NCBI GenBank assembly: GCA_028281765.1
Contig: JANQJF010000032.1
Span: 1-40,693 of the forward strand
DNA length: 40,693 nucleotides
Reading direction: 5' to 3'
DNA from: Planctomycetota bacterium
GTDB taxonomy: Bacteria; Planctomycetota; UBA1135; UBA2386
Every line of letters begins with the position of its first letter. The stretch's first letter is position 1. The position numbers were made by a program, and so were the translations under genes. The notes beneath the pieces are model-generated. The model saw only the letters and a program-made list of their open reading frames with translations. It was not told where the DNA came from and ran no database searches. Below, one piece after another: positions 18,018 to 27,091 of this stretch.

Positions 18018-19028
18018 TCAGTGGAGAGGCTCGAGACCGGACAGGACGTCCATATCGCGCACGATATCCGCGAGCGTGTTCGTCGACACGGTTTGCGCGG
18101 CATCCGTGTAACTCATGCCAGGATCCGTGTGGGACTCGATGAGCAGGCCCTGCGCGCCGGCGGCGAGCGCGGCACGCGCCATCGGGCGCACGCGCTCACG
18201 CGTGCCGACACCGTGGGACGGATCCACGACGATCGGCAGGTGGCTGACACGACGCACGAGCGGCACGACGTTGAGGTCGAGCGTGTTGCGGGCGTGGTCG
18301 TTGAAGGTCCGCACGCCACGCTCGCAGAGGATCACCTCTTCGTTGCCGCCCGCGAGCAGATATTCGGCCGCCATCAGCCACTCCTCGAAGGTCGCGGCCA
18401 GGCCGCGCTTCAACAGGATCGGCTTGCGCACGCCGCCGAGCTTCTTCAGCAGCGAGAAGTTCTGCATGTTCCGCGTGCCGACCTGCAGCACGTCGACGTA
18501 GTCCTGCATCGGCTCGACCGACTCGGAGTCGAGCACCTCGGACACGATCGGCAGACCGAACTGCTCACGCACGCGACCGAGCGTCACGAGGGCTTCCTTG
18601 CCGAGCCCCTGGAAGCTGTAGGGACTCGTGCGCGGCTTGAACGCACCCGCCCGGAACATCGTCGCGCCCGCCGCCTTCGCGGCTTCGGCGATCGCGAGCG
18701 TGCGCGCTTCGGTCTCGACCGAGCACGGGCCGGCGATCACGACCGGCTTGGTGCCACCGATCTCGACGCCGCCAACGCGCACGACCGTGTTCTCGGGGTG
18801 CACCTCACGGCTGACGAGCTTGTACGGCTTGGTGACCGTGATGCACTCGAGAACCCCGGGCAGACGGATGAGCGGCCCGGGGTCGACCGGCCCCTTGTTG
18901 CCGGTGATGCAGATCGCGGTGCGGTTCTCACCGGGCACCGGCAGCGGCTTGTAACCGAGGCGGACGACCGCCTCTTCGACTTCGGTGCACTGCTCGTTGG
19001 TGCAGTCCTGGCGCAGGATGATGAGCAT
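18018..19028 (-). CDS. aroF: 3-deoxy-7-phosphoheptulonate (DAHP) synthase, type I-beta with regulatory N-domain
   Basis: 336 residues. The first 70 form a ferredoxin-like domain (MLIILRQDCTNEQCTEVEEAVVRLGY) as in the Thermotoga-type I-beta enzyme, where it confers allosteric control. The catalytic TIM barrel shows AGPCSVE with metal ligand C102, GAFKPRTSPYSFQG (130-141), KPILLKRG and IVVDPSHGVG. It joins erythrose 4-phosphate with phosphoenolpyruvate, the first step to chorismate. Its position 41 bases after trpA suggests co-regulation with tryptophan synthesis and possibly feedback by an aromatic amino acid, which is inferred from domain type only. Confidence 0.94.
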   Translation of the reverse strand: MLIILRQDCTNEQCTEVEEAVVRLGYKPLPVPGENRTAICITGNKGPVDPGPLIRLPGVLECITVTKPYKLVSREVHPENTVVRVGGVEIGGTKPVVIAGPCSVETEARTLAIAEAAKAAGATMFRAGAFKPRTSPYSFQGLGKEALVTLGRVREQFGLPIVSEVLDSESVEPMQDYVDVLQVGTRNMQNFSLLKKLGGVRKPILLKRGLAATFEEWLMAAEYLLAGGNEEVILCERGVRTFNDHARNTLDLNVVPLVRRVSHLPIVVDPSHGVGTRERVRPMARAALAAGAQGLLIESHTDPGMSYTDAAQTVSTNTLADIVRDMDVLSGLEPLH

Positions 19029-19069
19029 CGCGAGATCCTGGGGTTCGAGCGGGAATGCGGGGCGTCGGG

Positions 19070-19912
19070 CTAGGTGGCGGGGGCGGAGAGCATACGACAG
19101 GCCTCGCCGAACACGTCGACGATCTTCGCCGGGTCACCGGCCCCACCTTGCCACGCCGCATCGATCACGCGCGCGAGTTGGCTACCGACGACCGCGATCC
19201 GCCCGCCCGCGGCAAACGTGCGCCGCACGTGCTCGGGAGTCGACAGCCCGAAGCCCAGACAAATCGGTCGCTCGACCTGATCCCGCACGCGCTCGAGCAG
19301 CGCAAACTTCGCGTCGTCGTCCTGCACGGCGCCGGTGACCCCCTGGAGCCCCGCGAGGTAGAGGAACGCGTCCACGGCCGAATCGATCTCACGCAACCGT
19401 TCGGGATCGGTCCCGGGGCCGACGAGCTGCACCTCCCCGAGCCCCGTCTCGCGGCAGGCGGCGCGCAGCGGACCCGACTCCTCGAGCGGGATATCCGGCA
19501 CGAGCAGACTCGACGCGCCCGCACCGACGACGCGCTCGCAAAACGCCCGATAGCCCGGCGCGTGGACCAAGTTACCGTAGACCAGTAGGTTCTTCGGCAC
19601 GTCCGGAAGCGCCGCCGAAATCCGCGCGAGCACGTCGATCGCCTGCGGGGTCGAAACACCCGCCGCACGACTTCGGTCACACGCCGCCTGGATCGCCGGC
19701 CCGTCGGCGCAGGGATCGCTGTACGGCATGCCGAGTTCGAGCATCGTCGCGCCGTTCTGGACCGCGGCGCGAGCGAGCTCGACCGACAGATCGGGCGTCG
19801 GGTCGCCGAGCACGAGGAATGCCGCGAAGTGGTGCGGTCGTGCGGCGAACGCGGAGTGGAGGGACGCGAGAGTCACAGGGGGAGACTCGCGCACGCGGAG
19901 CCGGTTTTTCAA
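19070..19912 (-). CDS. trpA: Tryptophan synthase alpha subunit
   Basis: 280 residues from a TTG at 19912. The catalytic pair is intact: E59 in MLELGMPYSDP and D70 in ADGPAIQ, the same 11-residue separation as E. coli E49/D60. Other family segments are LVYGNLVHAPGY, LVPDIPLEES, LAGLQGVTG (usual RxGVTG) and CLGFGLSTPEHV with VVGSQLARVI. It cleaves indole-3-glycerol phosphate to indole for TrpB. The TTG is supported by GGGA six bases upstream; a GTG at 19876 is an alternative. It is separated from trpB by an M48 peptidase gene, whose stop lies 12 bases upstream. Confidence 0.93.
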   Translation of the reverse strand: MKNRLRVRESPPVTLASLHSAFAARPHHFAAFLVLGDPTPDLSVELARAAVQNGATMLELGMPYSDPCADGPAIQAACDRSRAAGVSTPQAIDVLARISAALPDVPKNLLVYGNLVHAPGYRAFCERVVGAGASSLLVPDIPLEESGPLRAACRETGLGEVQLVGPGTDPERLREIDSAVDAFLYLAGLQGVTGAVQDDDAKFALLERVRDQVERPICLGFGLSTPEHVRRTFAAGGRIAVVGSQLARVIDAAWQGGAGDPAKIVDVFGEACRMLSAPAT

Positions 19913-19924
19913 CCCATTTCCCGC

Positions 19925-21304
19925 TCAGCGGTATCCCAAACGCGCATCGACACGATCGAGCGCGGCCTGCAGCGCCGAAGCAGACGCCGTCGGCACGTCG
20001 AGCTCGCACGCTTCCCCCTCCTTCGGCACCGCCCGAAGCACGGGCCGCCCGCCCCGGATCCGGACGCGCAGCTCGACGACGTCCTCGTAGCCCCGGTCCC
20101 AATCCACGCCCACGCCCCTCCAGCACATCCGAGACTCCCTCAGCGCGACGCGCGCGCCCTCCGACTCCAACACCAACTCGAACGGCGAAGGCTCGGGAGC
20201 TGCCTGCCCGGACGCTTCGCCAATGTCTCGCAAACGGCGCGCGAGGCTCGGGTGCGTCGAGCTTCGCTCTGCCGCGCTGGCCATCCGGCGGGGAAGGAAG
20301 TTCAGCTCGTGGACCCGTACGAGCGCGCGTGCGAGCGCCGTTCCGTCGCCGCACATCTCGACGGCCCGCCGGTCGCACACCGATTCACGATGCTTGCTCC
20401 CGAGTAGCAGCGGGAGCACGAGCGCGCCGGCGAACAGCGGCCACGCGACCACGAACAGTCGCCCCCACCCGGGCCGCAGCCACTCCGCGAGCGAGACCCC
20501 GAACGTGGCGAGGATGACCGCGACGGACGACAGCACCCACATCCGACGCGCGGAGACTGCCCCGCCCTCCTCGAGGTGCGCGAGTTCGTGCGCGTAGAGA
20601 GCCGCCGTCTCTTCGACTTCCAGCGAAGCGAGCAAGCGTCGCGTGAACAGAACGCTGCGCCGTGAACCGATCGGAATCGCGAGCGCATTGGCACTGCCAC
20701 CACTCGCTCGGCCGAAATCACCGCACCGCGGCGGCTCACAGTGCGCCTGCGCCTCGACGTCGGTGAGGCGATCGCGGAGCGACCCTTTCGGCAGCGGCTG
20801 CGCCCCCAGGATCCTCCCCACCGAACCGGTCATCGCCCACACGACGAGCCCCGCGAACCCGACGATCGCCGCGCGCGTGTCCGTCGCATGGACGACATAC
20901 GGCCAGATCAGCAGCACCATCGTGAACGCCCAGAACGCGACGAAGTAGCGGAGCATGTCCATCAACACGGAACGCAGCGGCGCGTCGTCGCGCTGCAGCG
21001 CGCGCATCAGCGGCACGTCGCCCAACGCCGTCGCCCACCCCATGCCGAAGACCGCGACGACGATCATCGGCAGGGCGTAGACGGCCTGCCGACGCTCGAC
21101 GAAGAATATGCACCCCAGCCCGGCGACGAGCGCAGCGATCCCGCCGATGTATGCGTGCACCTCGCGGTGTCGCTGCACGCGCTCCGCGAGCAGCGCGACA
21201 TCGTCGGCGAAGCGCGCGAGTCGGCGCCCCCGCCAGATCGTCACGCCGAAGACCGTGACCCCGAGCCCGGCGAGGAGCAACGCACCCCACCCGAGTCCAC
21301 TCAT
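19925..21304 (-). CDS. M48-family membrane zinc metallopeptidase inside the trp operon
   Basis: 459 residues. About five N-terminal hydrophobic segments (4-22, 52-68, 76-94, 118-138, 145-162) and two after the catalytic helix (255-275, 285-302) place it in the membrane. The zinc site is HELAH at 239-243, and the third ligand is E307 in HRESVCDRRA, giving the M48 ExxxD pattern. LPRRMASAAERSSTHPSL matches the HP-S segment following M48 domains. A C-terminal region of about 80 residues is of unknown type. Family members (HtpX, Ste24-like) degrade or process membrane proteins. It sits between trpB (13 bases) and trpA (12 bases), in the same direction; a link with tryptophan synthesis is not obvious. 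Confidence 0.88.
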   Translation of the reverse strand: MSGLGWGALLLAGLGVTVFGVTIWRGRRLARFADDVALLAERVQRHREVHAYIGGIAALVAGLGCIFFVERRQAVYALPMIVVAVFGMGWATALGDVPLMRALQRDDAPLRSVLMDMLRYFVAFWAFTMVLLIWPYVVHATDTRAAIVGFAGLVVWAMTGSVGRILGAQPLPKGSLRDRLTDVEAQAHCEPPRCGDFGRASGGSANALAIPIGSRRSVLFTRRLLASLEVEETAALYAHELAHLEEGGAVSARRMWVLSSVAVILATFGVSLAEWLRPGWGRLFVVAWPLFAGALVLPLLLGSKHRESVCDRRAVEMCGDGTALARALVRVHELNFLPRRMASAAERSSTHPSLARRLRDIGEASGQAAPEPSPFELVLESEGARVALRESRMCWRGVGVDWDRGYEDVVELRVRIRGGRPVLRAVPKEGEACELDVPTASASALQAALDRVDARLGYR

Positions 21305-21317
21305 CGGAGCCCGACCA

Positions 21318-22514
21318 TCAGGCGTGGTCGCGGAAGTACATGTCGAGATCCTTGTCGCCGCGACCGGACATGTTGATCAGCAGCGAGGCGCCTTCGGGCA
21401 GCCAACCCCGTTCGACGGCCTGTGCCGCGAACGCGATCGCGTGTGCCGTTTCGAACGCGGGCACGATGCCCTCCGTACGCGAGAGCGAACGAAACGCCTC
21501 GATCGACGCCGTGTCATCGACCGCGACATACTGCACTCGCCCGCTGTCTCGCAGCGATGCGTGCTGGGGTCCGACGCCGGGATAGTCCAGACCAGCCGCC
21601 ACGCTGTGGCTGTGCTTGATCTGACCATCATCGTCTTGCAACACGTAGGTGCGTGCTCCGTGCAGCAATCCGGGCGTGCCCTTCCCGAGGGTCGCGCCGT
21701 GCCGATTCGTGTGGGTTCCCCCACCGGCCGGTTCGACACCGAAGATCTTGACCGACTCCTGATCCAGGAACCCCGTGAACAATCCGATCGCGTTGCTGCC
21801 ACCACCGACGCACGCAGCGATCGCGTCGGGAAGGCGACCGCCGTACATCTCCGCGAACTGCGCGCGCGACTCACAGCCGATGACCGCCTGCAGGTCTCGC
21901 ACGAGCGACGGGAACGGATCGGGACCGCAGACGGTACCGAGCAGGTAGTGCGTATCGCCGAGAGATTCGGCCCAATCGCGCAGGGCTTCGTTGATCGCGT
22001 CCTTCAGCGTCGCGGAGCCGCTCTCCACGCGTTCGACGCGCGCACCACACAGCTCCATGCGCTGCACGTTGACGGCCTGACGCTCGGCGTCGCGCGCGCC
22101 CATGTAGATCACGGTCTCGAAACCGTACCGCGCCCCCGCCATCGCGGTCGCGACGCCGTGCTGGCCCGCGCCGGTCTCGGCGATCAGCCGCGTCTTGCCC
22201 ATGCGTCGCGCGAGCAGCGCCTGACCGACGACGTTGTTGGTCTTGTGCGCTCCGCCGTGCAGCAGATCCTCGCGTTTGAGCACGACATCGAGTCGCGCTT
22301 CAGTGGAGAAGTGTGGCACGCGCGTCAGCGGGGTCGGACGACCGGCCCACTCCGCGAGTTCCGCTTGGAACTCGGCCAGGAACGGCTCGGAGAATAGGAT
22401 CTCACGATGGGCGTCGGCGAGCTCGGTGAGCGCCGGCATCAGCAGCTCGGAAACGAACCGCCCGCCGTAGTCGCCGAAGCCGCCGCACTGCGGCGCGTTG
22501 TCGATCTGGGTCAC
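21318..22514 (-). CDS. trpB: Tryptophan synthase beta subunit
   Basis: 398 residues. The PLP-binding lysine is K91 in LLHGGAHKTNN, and AETGAGQHGVATA holds the catalytic Glu. PLP-phosphate loop CVGGGSNAIG, VEPAGGG and the NMSGRGDKD end are all present, placing it in the TrpB1 class that works with TrpA. It condenses indole with serine. The start is a GTG at 22514 whose GTGA overlaps the trpF stop; no ATG in this frame fits the family's start. Only 13 bases separate it from the peptidase gene that interrupts the usual trpBA pair. Confidence 0.96.
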   Translation of the reverse strand: MTQIDNAPQCGGFGDYGGRFVSELLMPALTELADAHREILFSEPFLAEFQAELAEWAGRPTPLTRVPHFSTEARLDVVLKREDLLHGGAHKTNNVVGQALLARRMGKTRLIAETGAGQHGVATAMAGARYGFETVIYMGARDAERQAVNVQRMELCGARVERVESGSATLKDAINEALRDWAESLGDTHYLLGTVCGPDPFPSLVRDLQAVIGCESRAQFAEMYGGRLPDAIAACVGGGSNAIGLFTGFLDQESVKIFGVEPAGGGTHTNRHGATLGKGTPGLLHGARTYVLQDDDGQIKHSHSVAAGLDYPGVGPQHASLRDSGRVQYVAVDDTASIEAFRSLSRTEGIVPAFETAHAIAFAAQAVERGWLPEGASLLINMSGRGDKDLDMYFRDHA

Positions 22515-23122
22515 GATGCACTCCTGATGGCGTCGAACAGCCGCTCGAGCGCCATCGGATCCTTGAGCCCGGGGTCGCTCTCGATGCCGCTCGACACGTC
22601 GATGCCGTACGGATGATAGCGAAGTAGGTCGCGGACGTTGTCGGGTCCAATACCCCCCGCGACGTAGACGTGCGCGGGGCACCCGTCTGCGAGCAGGTTC
22701 CAGTCGAACGAGCGGCCCGTACCGCCGCGGCCACAGTCGAGCACGCCGGGCCGATCCACAGTCGGCGCGGGCTCGAACGAGGGCAGTCTCGCGGCCGCCG
22801 GGTCCAGCGACCACACGGGGTGCACGACCAGGCCAAATTGCTCGGCCCGCTCGAGCTCGGCAGCAGAGGCCCCGTGCAGCTGCACTCGTTCGACGCCGGC
22901 AGCGCGTGCCGCGGTCACGACCTCGTCCGTCGACTGCCCGCGGAACACGGCCACGACGCCCGTTCGTTCGCCGATCGCCGCACGGATCGCGACGGCCTCG
23001 TCGACAGTCGCGCAGCGCGGAGAATCCGGCGCCAACACACAGCCGATCCAAGTCGCGCCCAGATCCACGGCTCGCACCGCGTCCTCGACGCGCCGGACAC
23101 CACAGACCTTGACGAGGGTCAT
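22511..23122 (-). CDS. trpF: Phosphoribosylanthranilate isomerase
   Basis: 203 residues, normal length. Catalytic C7 is in LVKVCGVRR, and the general acid Asp near 129 in VLDCGRGGTGRSFDW, where many homologues have LDS or VDS; here LDC. VQLHG, AGGIGPDNV and GIDVSSGIES complete the TIM-barrel phosphate-binding set. It isomerises phosphoribosylanthranilate. ATGA overlap with trpC upstream and GTGA overlap with trpB downstream indicate coupled translation. Confidence 0.95.
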   Translation of the reverse strand: MTLVKVCGVRRVEDAVRAVDLGATWIGCVLAPDSPRCATVDEAVAIRAAIGERTGVVAVFRGQSTDEVVTAARAAGVERVQLHGASAAELERAEQFGLVVHPVWSLDPAAARLPSFEPAPTVDRPGVLDCGRGGTGRSFDWNLLADGCPAHVYVAGGIGPDNVRDLLRYHPYGIDVSSGIESDPGLKDPMALERLFDAIRSAS

Positions 23123-23871
23123 GCCCCGCCGACCCCGCGGACGAACGCCGCCGGATCGTCAGCCTGCATCAGCGCGGTCCCGACGAGCACGGCGTCCGCG
23201 ATGCCGCGCACCGGCTCGACCGAGGCGACTTCGATGTAGCCACTCTCGGCGATCGCGATCCGGTCGTCGGGCACGCGCGCGAGAAGCTCCGGCGCGTTGC
23301 CGAGATCGATTTCCAGCGAGGCGAGGTCTCGGTTGTTCACCCCGATCACGGCGTCGGGGACGGCGAGCGCCCGATCGACTTCCGAAGCATCGTGGCATTC
23401 GATCAGCGGGGTCAGCGCGAAATCGGCGCAGGCCGCGGCGAGCTCGTGTAGATGCTCGTCGTCGAGACAGCGCACGATCAGCAAGACGGCGGACGCGCCG
23501 ATCTCGGCGGCGCGTCGCACCTGCCGCACGTCGACGACGAAGTCCTTCATCAGCAGCGGAAGGTCCACGGTCGCCGCGGCCCGGATCAAGTCATCCTCGC
23601 TGCCGCTGAATCGCGATGGCTCGGTCAGCACGGAAACCGCGGCCGCGCCGGCGTCGCGATAGCCGCGCACGCGCGTTTCCACGTCGGCGTCCGGCGCGAT
23701 GCCGCCCTTGCTCGGGCTCGAGCGCTTGAACTCCGCGACGACGGACATGCGTTCTCGTCCGCGCAGCGCGTCCCGAAAGCTCGCGCGCGAGCAGCGAACG
23801 CGCTCCCCGTCCTTCGGCAGGGCAGCCGCACGCAACCGCGCCGCCGCGACCAGTTCGTCGAGTACGCTCAT
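23119..23871 (-). CDS. trpC: Indole-3-glycerol phosphate synthase
   Basis: 250 residues. The family motifs are all visible: AEFKRSSPSKGGI with E47/K49, SVLTEPSRFSGS, PLLMKDFVVD with the catalytic Lys, LIECHD, GVNNRDLASLEIDL, AESGYIE and the phosphate-binding end VLVGTALMQADDP. It closes the indole ring to make indole-3-glycerol phosphate. It starts 3 bases after the trpD stop and overlaps trpF by 4 bases. It is not fused to trpF as in E. coli. Confidence 0.95.
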   Translation of the reverse strand: MSVLDELVAAARLRAAALPKDGERVRCSRASFRDALRGRERMSVVAEFKRSSPSKGGIAPDADVETRVRGYRDAGAAAVSVLTEPSRFSGSEDDLIRAAATVDLPLLMKDFVVDVRQVRRAAEIGASAVLLIVRCLDDEHLHELAAACADFALTPLIECHDASEVDRALAVPDAVIGVNNRDLASLEIDLGNAPELLARVPDDRIAIAESGYIEVASVEPVRGIADAVLVGTALMQADDPAAFVRGVGGA

Positions 23872-23874
23872 CGG

Positions 23875-24897
23875 TCAGCGCTGCTTGCTCGACTCGATGT
23901 AGCGATCGAGGACCCGCAGAGCCGCGCCGCTTGTCATGCAGTCGCGCGCCTTGCCGACGCCTTCGCGGAGATCGCCGGCGATCCCCGCGACCTCGAGCGC
24001 CGCCGCCGCGTTGATCGCCACGACGTCGCTACGCGGTCCCGCGGCGCCGGACAACGCCTGGCCGAGCTGCTCGGCGTTGGCCGTTGCATCGCCGGCTCCG
24101 GCGAGATCCTCGATCGGCGCCGCGTCGATGCCGACGTCGGCCGGATCGATCGTGATCGGCTCGATCTTGTCGTCGCGCAATCGATGCCCACGCGTCACCG
24201 CGTGCAGCCCGATTTCGTCGAGCCCGTCGCAGTGCACGACGAGCGCGCTGCGGCTGCCGAGTTCGCGCAGCGCCTCGGCCATCACATGCGTCGCGTCCGG
24301 GTCGTAGACACCGAGCAGCTGATGCTCGGCGAGCGCGGGGTTGGCGAGTGGACCGAGCACGTTGAACAGCGTGCGCACCCCGAGGCTGCGCCGCACGGGT
24401 GCGACGTGCGCCATCGCCGGGTGGAACGACGGCGCGAATAGAAACACGAACCCACAGGCGTCGAGCAGCTCGCGCGCGCGGTCCGCGCCGAGATCGAGCG
24501 AGCAGCCCGCGGCCTCGAGAACATCGGCGCTGCCGACCGGCGACGACACGCCGCGGTTGCCGTGCTTCGCGACCGCGCCGCCGGCGGCGGCCACGACGAA
24601 CGCCGCGGCCGTCGAAATGTTGAACGTCCCGGCCCCGTCGCCGCCCGTGCCGCAGGTATCGATCAGCGGGCGCACGTTCGGGTGGATCGCGATGCGGTGT
24701 GCCCGCAGAGCCCGCGCTGCAGCCGCGAGAAGCGACGCCTGTAACGGCTGCGTCGCGAGCGCGACGAGCAGACCCGCGACCTGCACGGGCTCGGCGTCGC
24801 CCTGCATGATGGTGTGTAGAGCGTCCTCGAGCGCGGTCGGCTCGATGCCGTCACCTGCGAGGGCGCTGCGAATCAGTTGGGGAATGGTGGTGGTCAT
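23875..24897 (-). CDS. trpD: Anthranilate phosphoribosyltransferase
   Basis: 340 residues. The PRPP-binding CGTGGDGAGTFNIST is at 82-96, followed by KHGNRGVSS (111-119), HPAMAHVAPVRRSLGVRTLFNVLGPLANP and HCDGLDEI. It transfers phosphoribose to anthranilate. The ATG at 24897 gives an ATGA overlap with trpG and standard length; earlier in-frame sequence belongs to another frame of trpG. TrpD is separate from TrpG, unlike the fused enterobacterial form. Confidence 0.96.
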   Translation of the reverse strand: MTTTIPQLIRSALAGDGIEPTALEDALHTIMQGDAEPVQVAGLLVALATQPLQASLLAAAARALRAHRIAIHPNVRPLIDTCGTGGDGAGTFNISTAAAFVVAAAGGAVAKHGNRGVSSPVGSADVLEAAGCSLDLGADRARELLDACGFVFLFAPSFHPAMAHVAPVRRSLGVRTLFNVLGPLANPALAEHQLLGVYDPDATHVMAEALRELGSRSALVVHCDGLDEIGLHAVTRGHRLRDDKIEPITIDPADVGIDAAPIEDLAGAGDATANAEQLGQALSGAAGPRSDVVAINAAAALEVAGIAGDLREGVGKARDCMTSGAALRVLDRYIESSKQR

Positions 24898-25523
24898 CCG
24901 GGAATCTCCACGTCCTTCCGACCGCGCCTCGCACAGGCTTCGCGCAACAGGCGTAGGAGCAGCTTGGATCCGATCGGAGTGAGGAAGGACTCGGGGTGGA
25001 ACTGTAGTCCGATCTGCGGCAGCTCGACATGCCGCATCGCCATCGTGATGCAAGTTCCCGCGTGCTCCGTCGTCGCGATCACGCGCAGCTCCGGCGGCAG
25101 ATTCGTCACGACCAGACTGTGGTACCGCGCCGCCGGAAACGGATCGGGCAAACCCTCGAGCAACGGGTCGTCGCCGAGCCGCACCTGGCACGCGCGGCCG
25201 TGGACGGGCTCCGGCCCGCGCTCGACCTGCGCGCCCGCGGCGAGACCGATCGCCTGGTGGCCCAAGCACACGCCGAGCACCGGCACCTGTGGCCGCGTGC
25301 CGAGCCAGGCCATCGTCGTCTCGGCTTCGCTCGGGTGACCCGGCCCGGGTGACAGCAGCACGAGATCGGGATCGAATGCGGTCATACGCTCCTCGAGCTG
25401 CGCGAGCGAGAGATCCGAGCGATACGTCTCCAGCTCGACGCCGAGCCGCAGGAACTGCTCGGCGAGGATGAACACGAAACTGTCGCGGTGATCGACGACG
25501 AGGATGCGGGGTGCGCTGCTCAT
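24894..25523 (-). CDS. trpG: Anthranilate synthase glutamine amidotransferase component
   Basis: 209 residues. A class I glutamine amidotransferase with nucleophile C86 in GVCLGHQAIG, SPGPGHPSEA near 58-66, RYHSLVV and H176/E178 in LQFHPESF. It supplies ammonia to TrpE; PabA-like use for folate synthesis is possible because these proteins can serve both. The ATG at 25523 gives an ATGA overlap with the trpE stop; a longer start twelve codons upstream is less likely. Confidence 0.95.
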   Translation of the reverse strand: MSSAPRILVVDHRDSFVFILAEQFLRLGVELETYRSDLSLAQLEERMTAFDPDLVLLSPGPGHPSEAETTMAWLGTRPQVPVLGVCLGHQAIGLAAGAQVERGPEPVHGRACQVRLGDDPLLEGLPDPFPAARYHSLVVTNLPPELRVIATTEHAGTCITMAMRHVELPQIGLQFHPESFLTPIGSKLLLRLLREACARRGRKDVEIPG

Positions 25524-27067
25524 GACGCGGCCTCCGCCATCGCGATCGCCTGGCGGCACGCGACCGACTTGTGCTCGGTCTCGGCGAGCTCCCGTTCGGG
25601 GATGCTGTCCCAGACGACACCCGCACCGGCGCGCGTCACGTAGCTCCCGTTCCGGTAGCGCAGCGAACGGATCACGATGCAGCTGTCGAAGCGTCCGTCT
25701 TGCAGCAAGTAGCCGGCAGCGCCACCGTAGTAGCCACGCGCGTGCGGCTCGAGTCCACGCACCAGCTCCATCGCCTTCGGCTTGGGCGCCCCGGTCAGAG
25801 TCCCCATGTTCGCAGCCGCGCGATACGCGTGCAGCGCGTCGAGATCGTCGCGCAGGTCACCCTGCACGCGACTGACGAGATGCTGCACGTGGCTGTACTT
25901 CTCGACGACGAACTGCTGCGTCACCCGGGTCGTGCCCGGCTGGCTGACGCGGGCGATGTCATTGCGCGCGAGATCGAGCAGCATCGCGTGCTCGGCCTGC
26001 TCCTTGTCGTCGAGCAGGAGACTCAGAGCCAGGCGGGCGTCGGTGTCCGGATCGATCCCGCCGTCTGCGGCGAATCCTCGCGGAACGGTCCCCGCGATCG
26101 GGCGGATCTCGACGACCCGGTCTTCGACCCGCAAGAACGTCTCCGGCGACGCCCCGAACAGCACGCCGTCGCCGAGGTCCAAATGGAACATGTAGGGCGA
26201 CGGGTTGCGCTGCCGCAACGCGCCGTAGACGTCGAGCGTGTCGGCCCCACTGTCGATCTGCAACCCGCGCGAAACGACCGCCTGAAAGATGTCGCCCGCG
26301 CCGATGTGTTCGCGCAGCGTGCGCACGGCGTTCAGGAACTCGGCGTCCTCGACATCGGGCGTCGCGTCGACAGGCGCCACGTCGGCGGGATACTGTTGAT
26401 CCTCGGCCGCACTCTTCGCGAGCTCGACGGCCGCCGAGTGCCGCGCGCGCGCGACCGCCGCCGCCTCCCACGGCATGCCGCGCGTGATGACGTGCACCTG
26501 ACCGGCGCGGTGGTCGAACACGACCACGTCCCCAACGACGACGAACGACGCGTCCCGTTCGTCGGCGGGATCGGGCTTCCGCGGCGGGAGCGGCTCGAAG
26601 CGATCGACGATCTCGTAGCCGAACGCACCGACGACGCCGGGAGGAAACGGCACCTCCGTGTGGTCCGCGATCAGGCCAGCCGCGGCACGCACCGCGTCGA
26701 GCGTCGGCTCGGGCTCACGCAGCGCAGCGGCGGACTCGAGCGCACCGGCCGTCGCCGACGCCGCGGACTCGACCCGCGCCCGCAACTCGTCGACCAACGG
26801 CTCGATCCCATCGCACAGCGGCGCGACGCTGGCCTGCCCACGGGCGTCGACCCCGAGTCGCACGAGCGCTCGGATGACGAGGATCGATTGCCGCGGCGTG
26901 CCCCTGTCCCCGAGCAGATCGGCCGACTCCAGCAGCGCGAGACCCTCCCGGCCTTCCCCTCGAAGCCGCCGCAGGAGCCCGAGCGGAGACGTGCCGGCAG
27001 ACAGCGGCAACACGTCGTGCTCCGTGCGTGCGATCGCGAATGGTGGGCCGAAGGGCGGTTGTCGCAT
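25520..27067 (-). CDS. trpE: Anthranilate synthase component I
   Basis: 515 residues. The N-terminal domain contains the tryptophan-feedback motif LLESAD (LLES at 45-48), and NPSPYMFHLD adds the second part of that pocket. The chorismate-binding domain shows IRPIAGTVPRG, DDKEQAEHAMLLDLARND, VEKYSHVQHLVS, GTLTGAPKPKAME and the YYGGAAGYL end. It makes anthranilate from chorismate with TrpG. It is the first gene of the operon; feedback inhibition by Trp is expected from the motifs. The ATG at 27067 is the only reasonable start. A structured leader lies upstream. Confidence 0.96.
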   Translation of the reverse strand: MRQPPFGPPFAIARTEHDVLPLSAGTSPLGLLRRLRGEGREGLALLESADLLGDRGTPRQSILVIRALVRLGVDARGQASVAPLCDGIEPLVDELRARVESAASATAGALESAAALREPEPTLDAVRAAAGLIADHTEVPFPPGVVGAFGYEIVDRFEPLPPRKPDPADERDASFVVVGDVVVFDHRAGQVHVITRGMPWEAAAVARARHSAAVELAKSAAEDQQYPADVAPVDATPDVEDAEFLNAVRTLREHIGAGDIFQAVVSRGLQIDSGADTLDVYGALRQRNPSPYMFHLDLGDGVLFGASPETFLRVEDRVVEIRPIAGTVPRGFAADGGIDPDTDARLALSLLLDDKEQAEHAMLLDLARNDIARVSQPGTTRVTQQFVVEKYSHVQHLVSRVQGDLRDDLDALHAYRAAANMGTLTGAPKPKAMELVRGLEPHARGYYGGAAGYLLQDGRFDSCIVIRSLRYRNGSYVTRAGAGVVWDSIPERELAETEHKSVACRQAIAMAEAAS

Positions 27068-27091
27068 GCACGTGTCTTACCCATTCTCACG

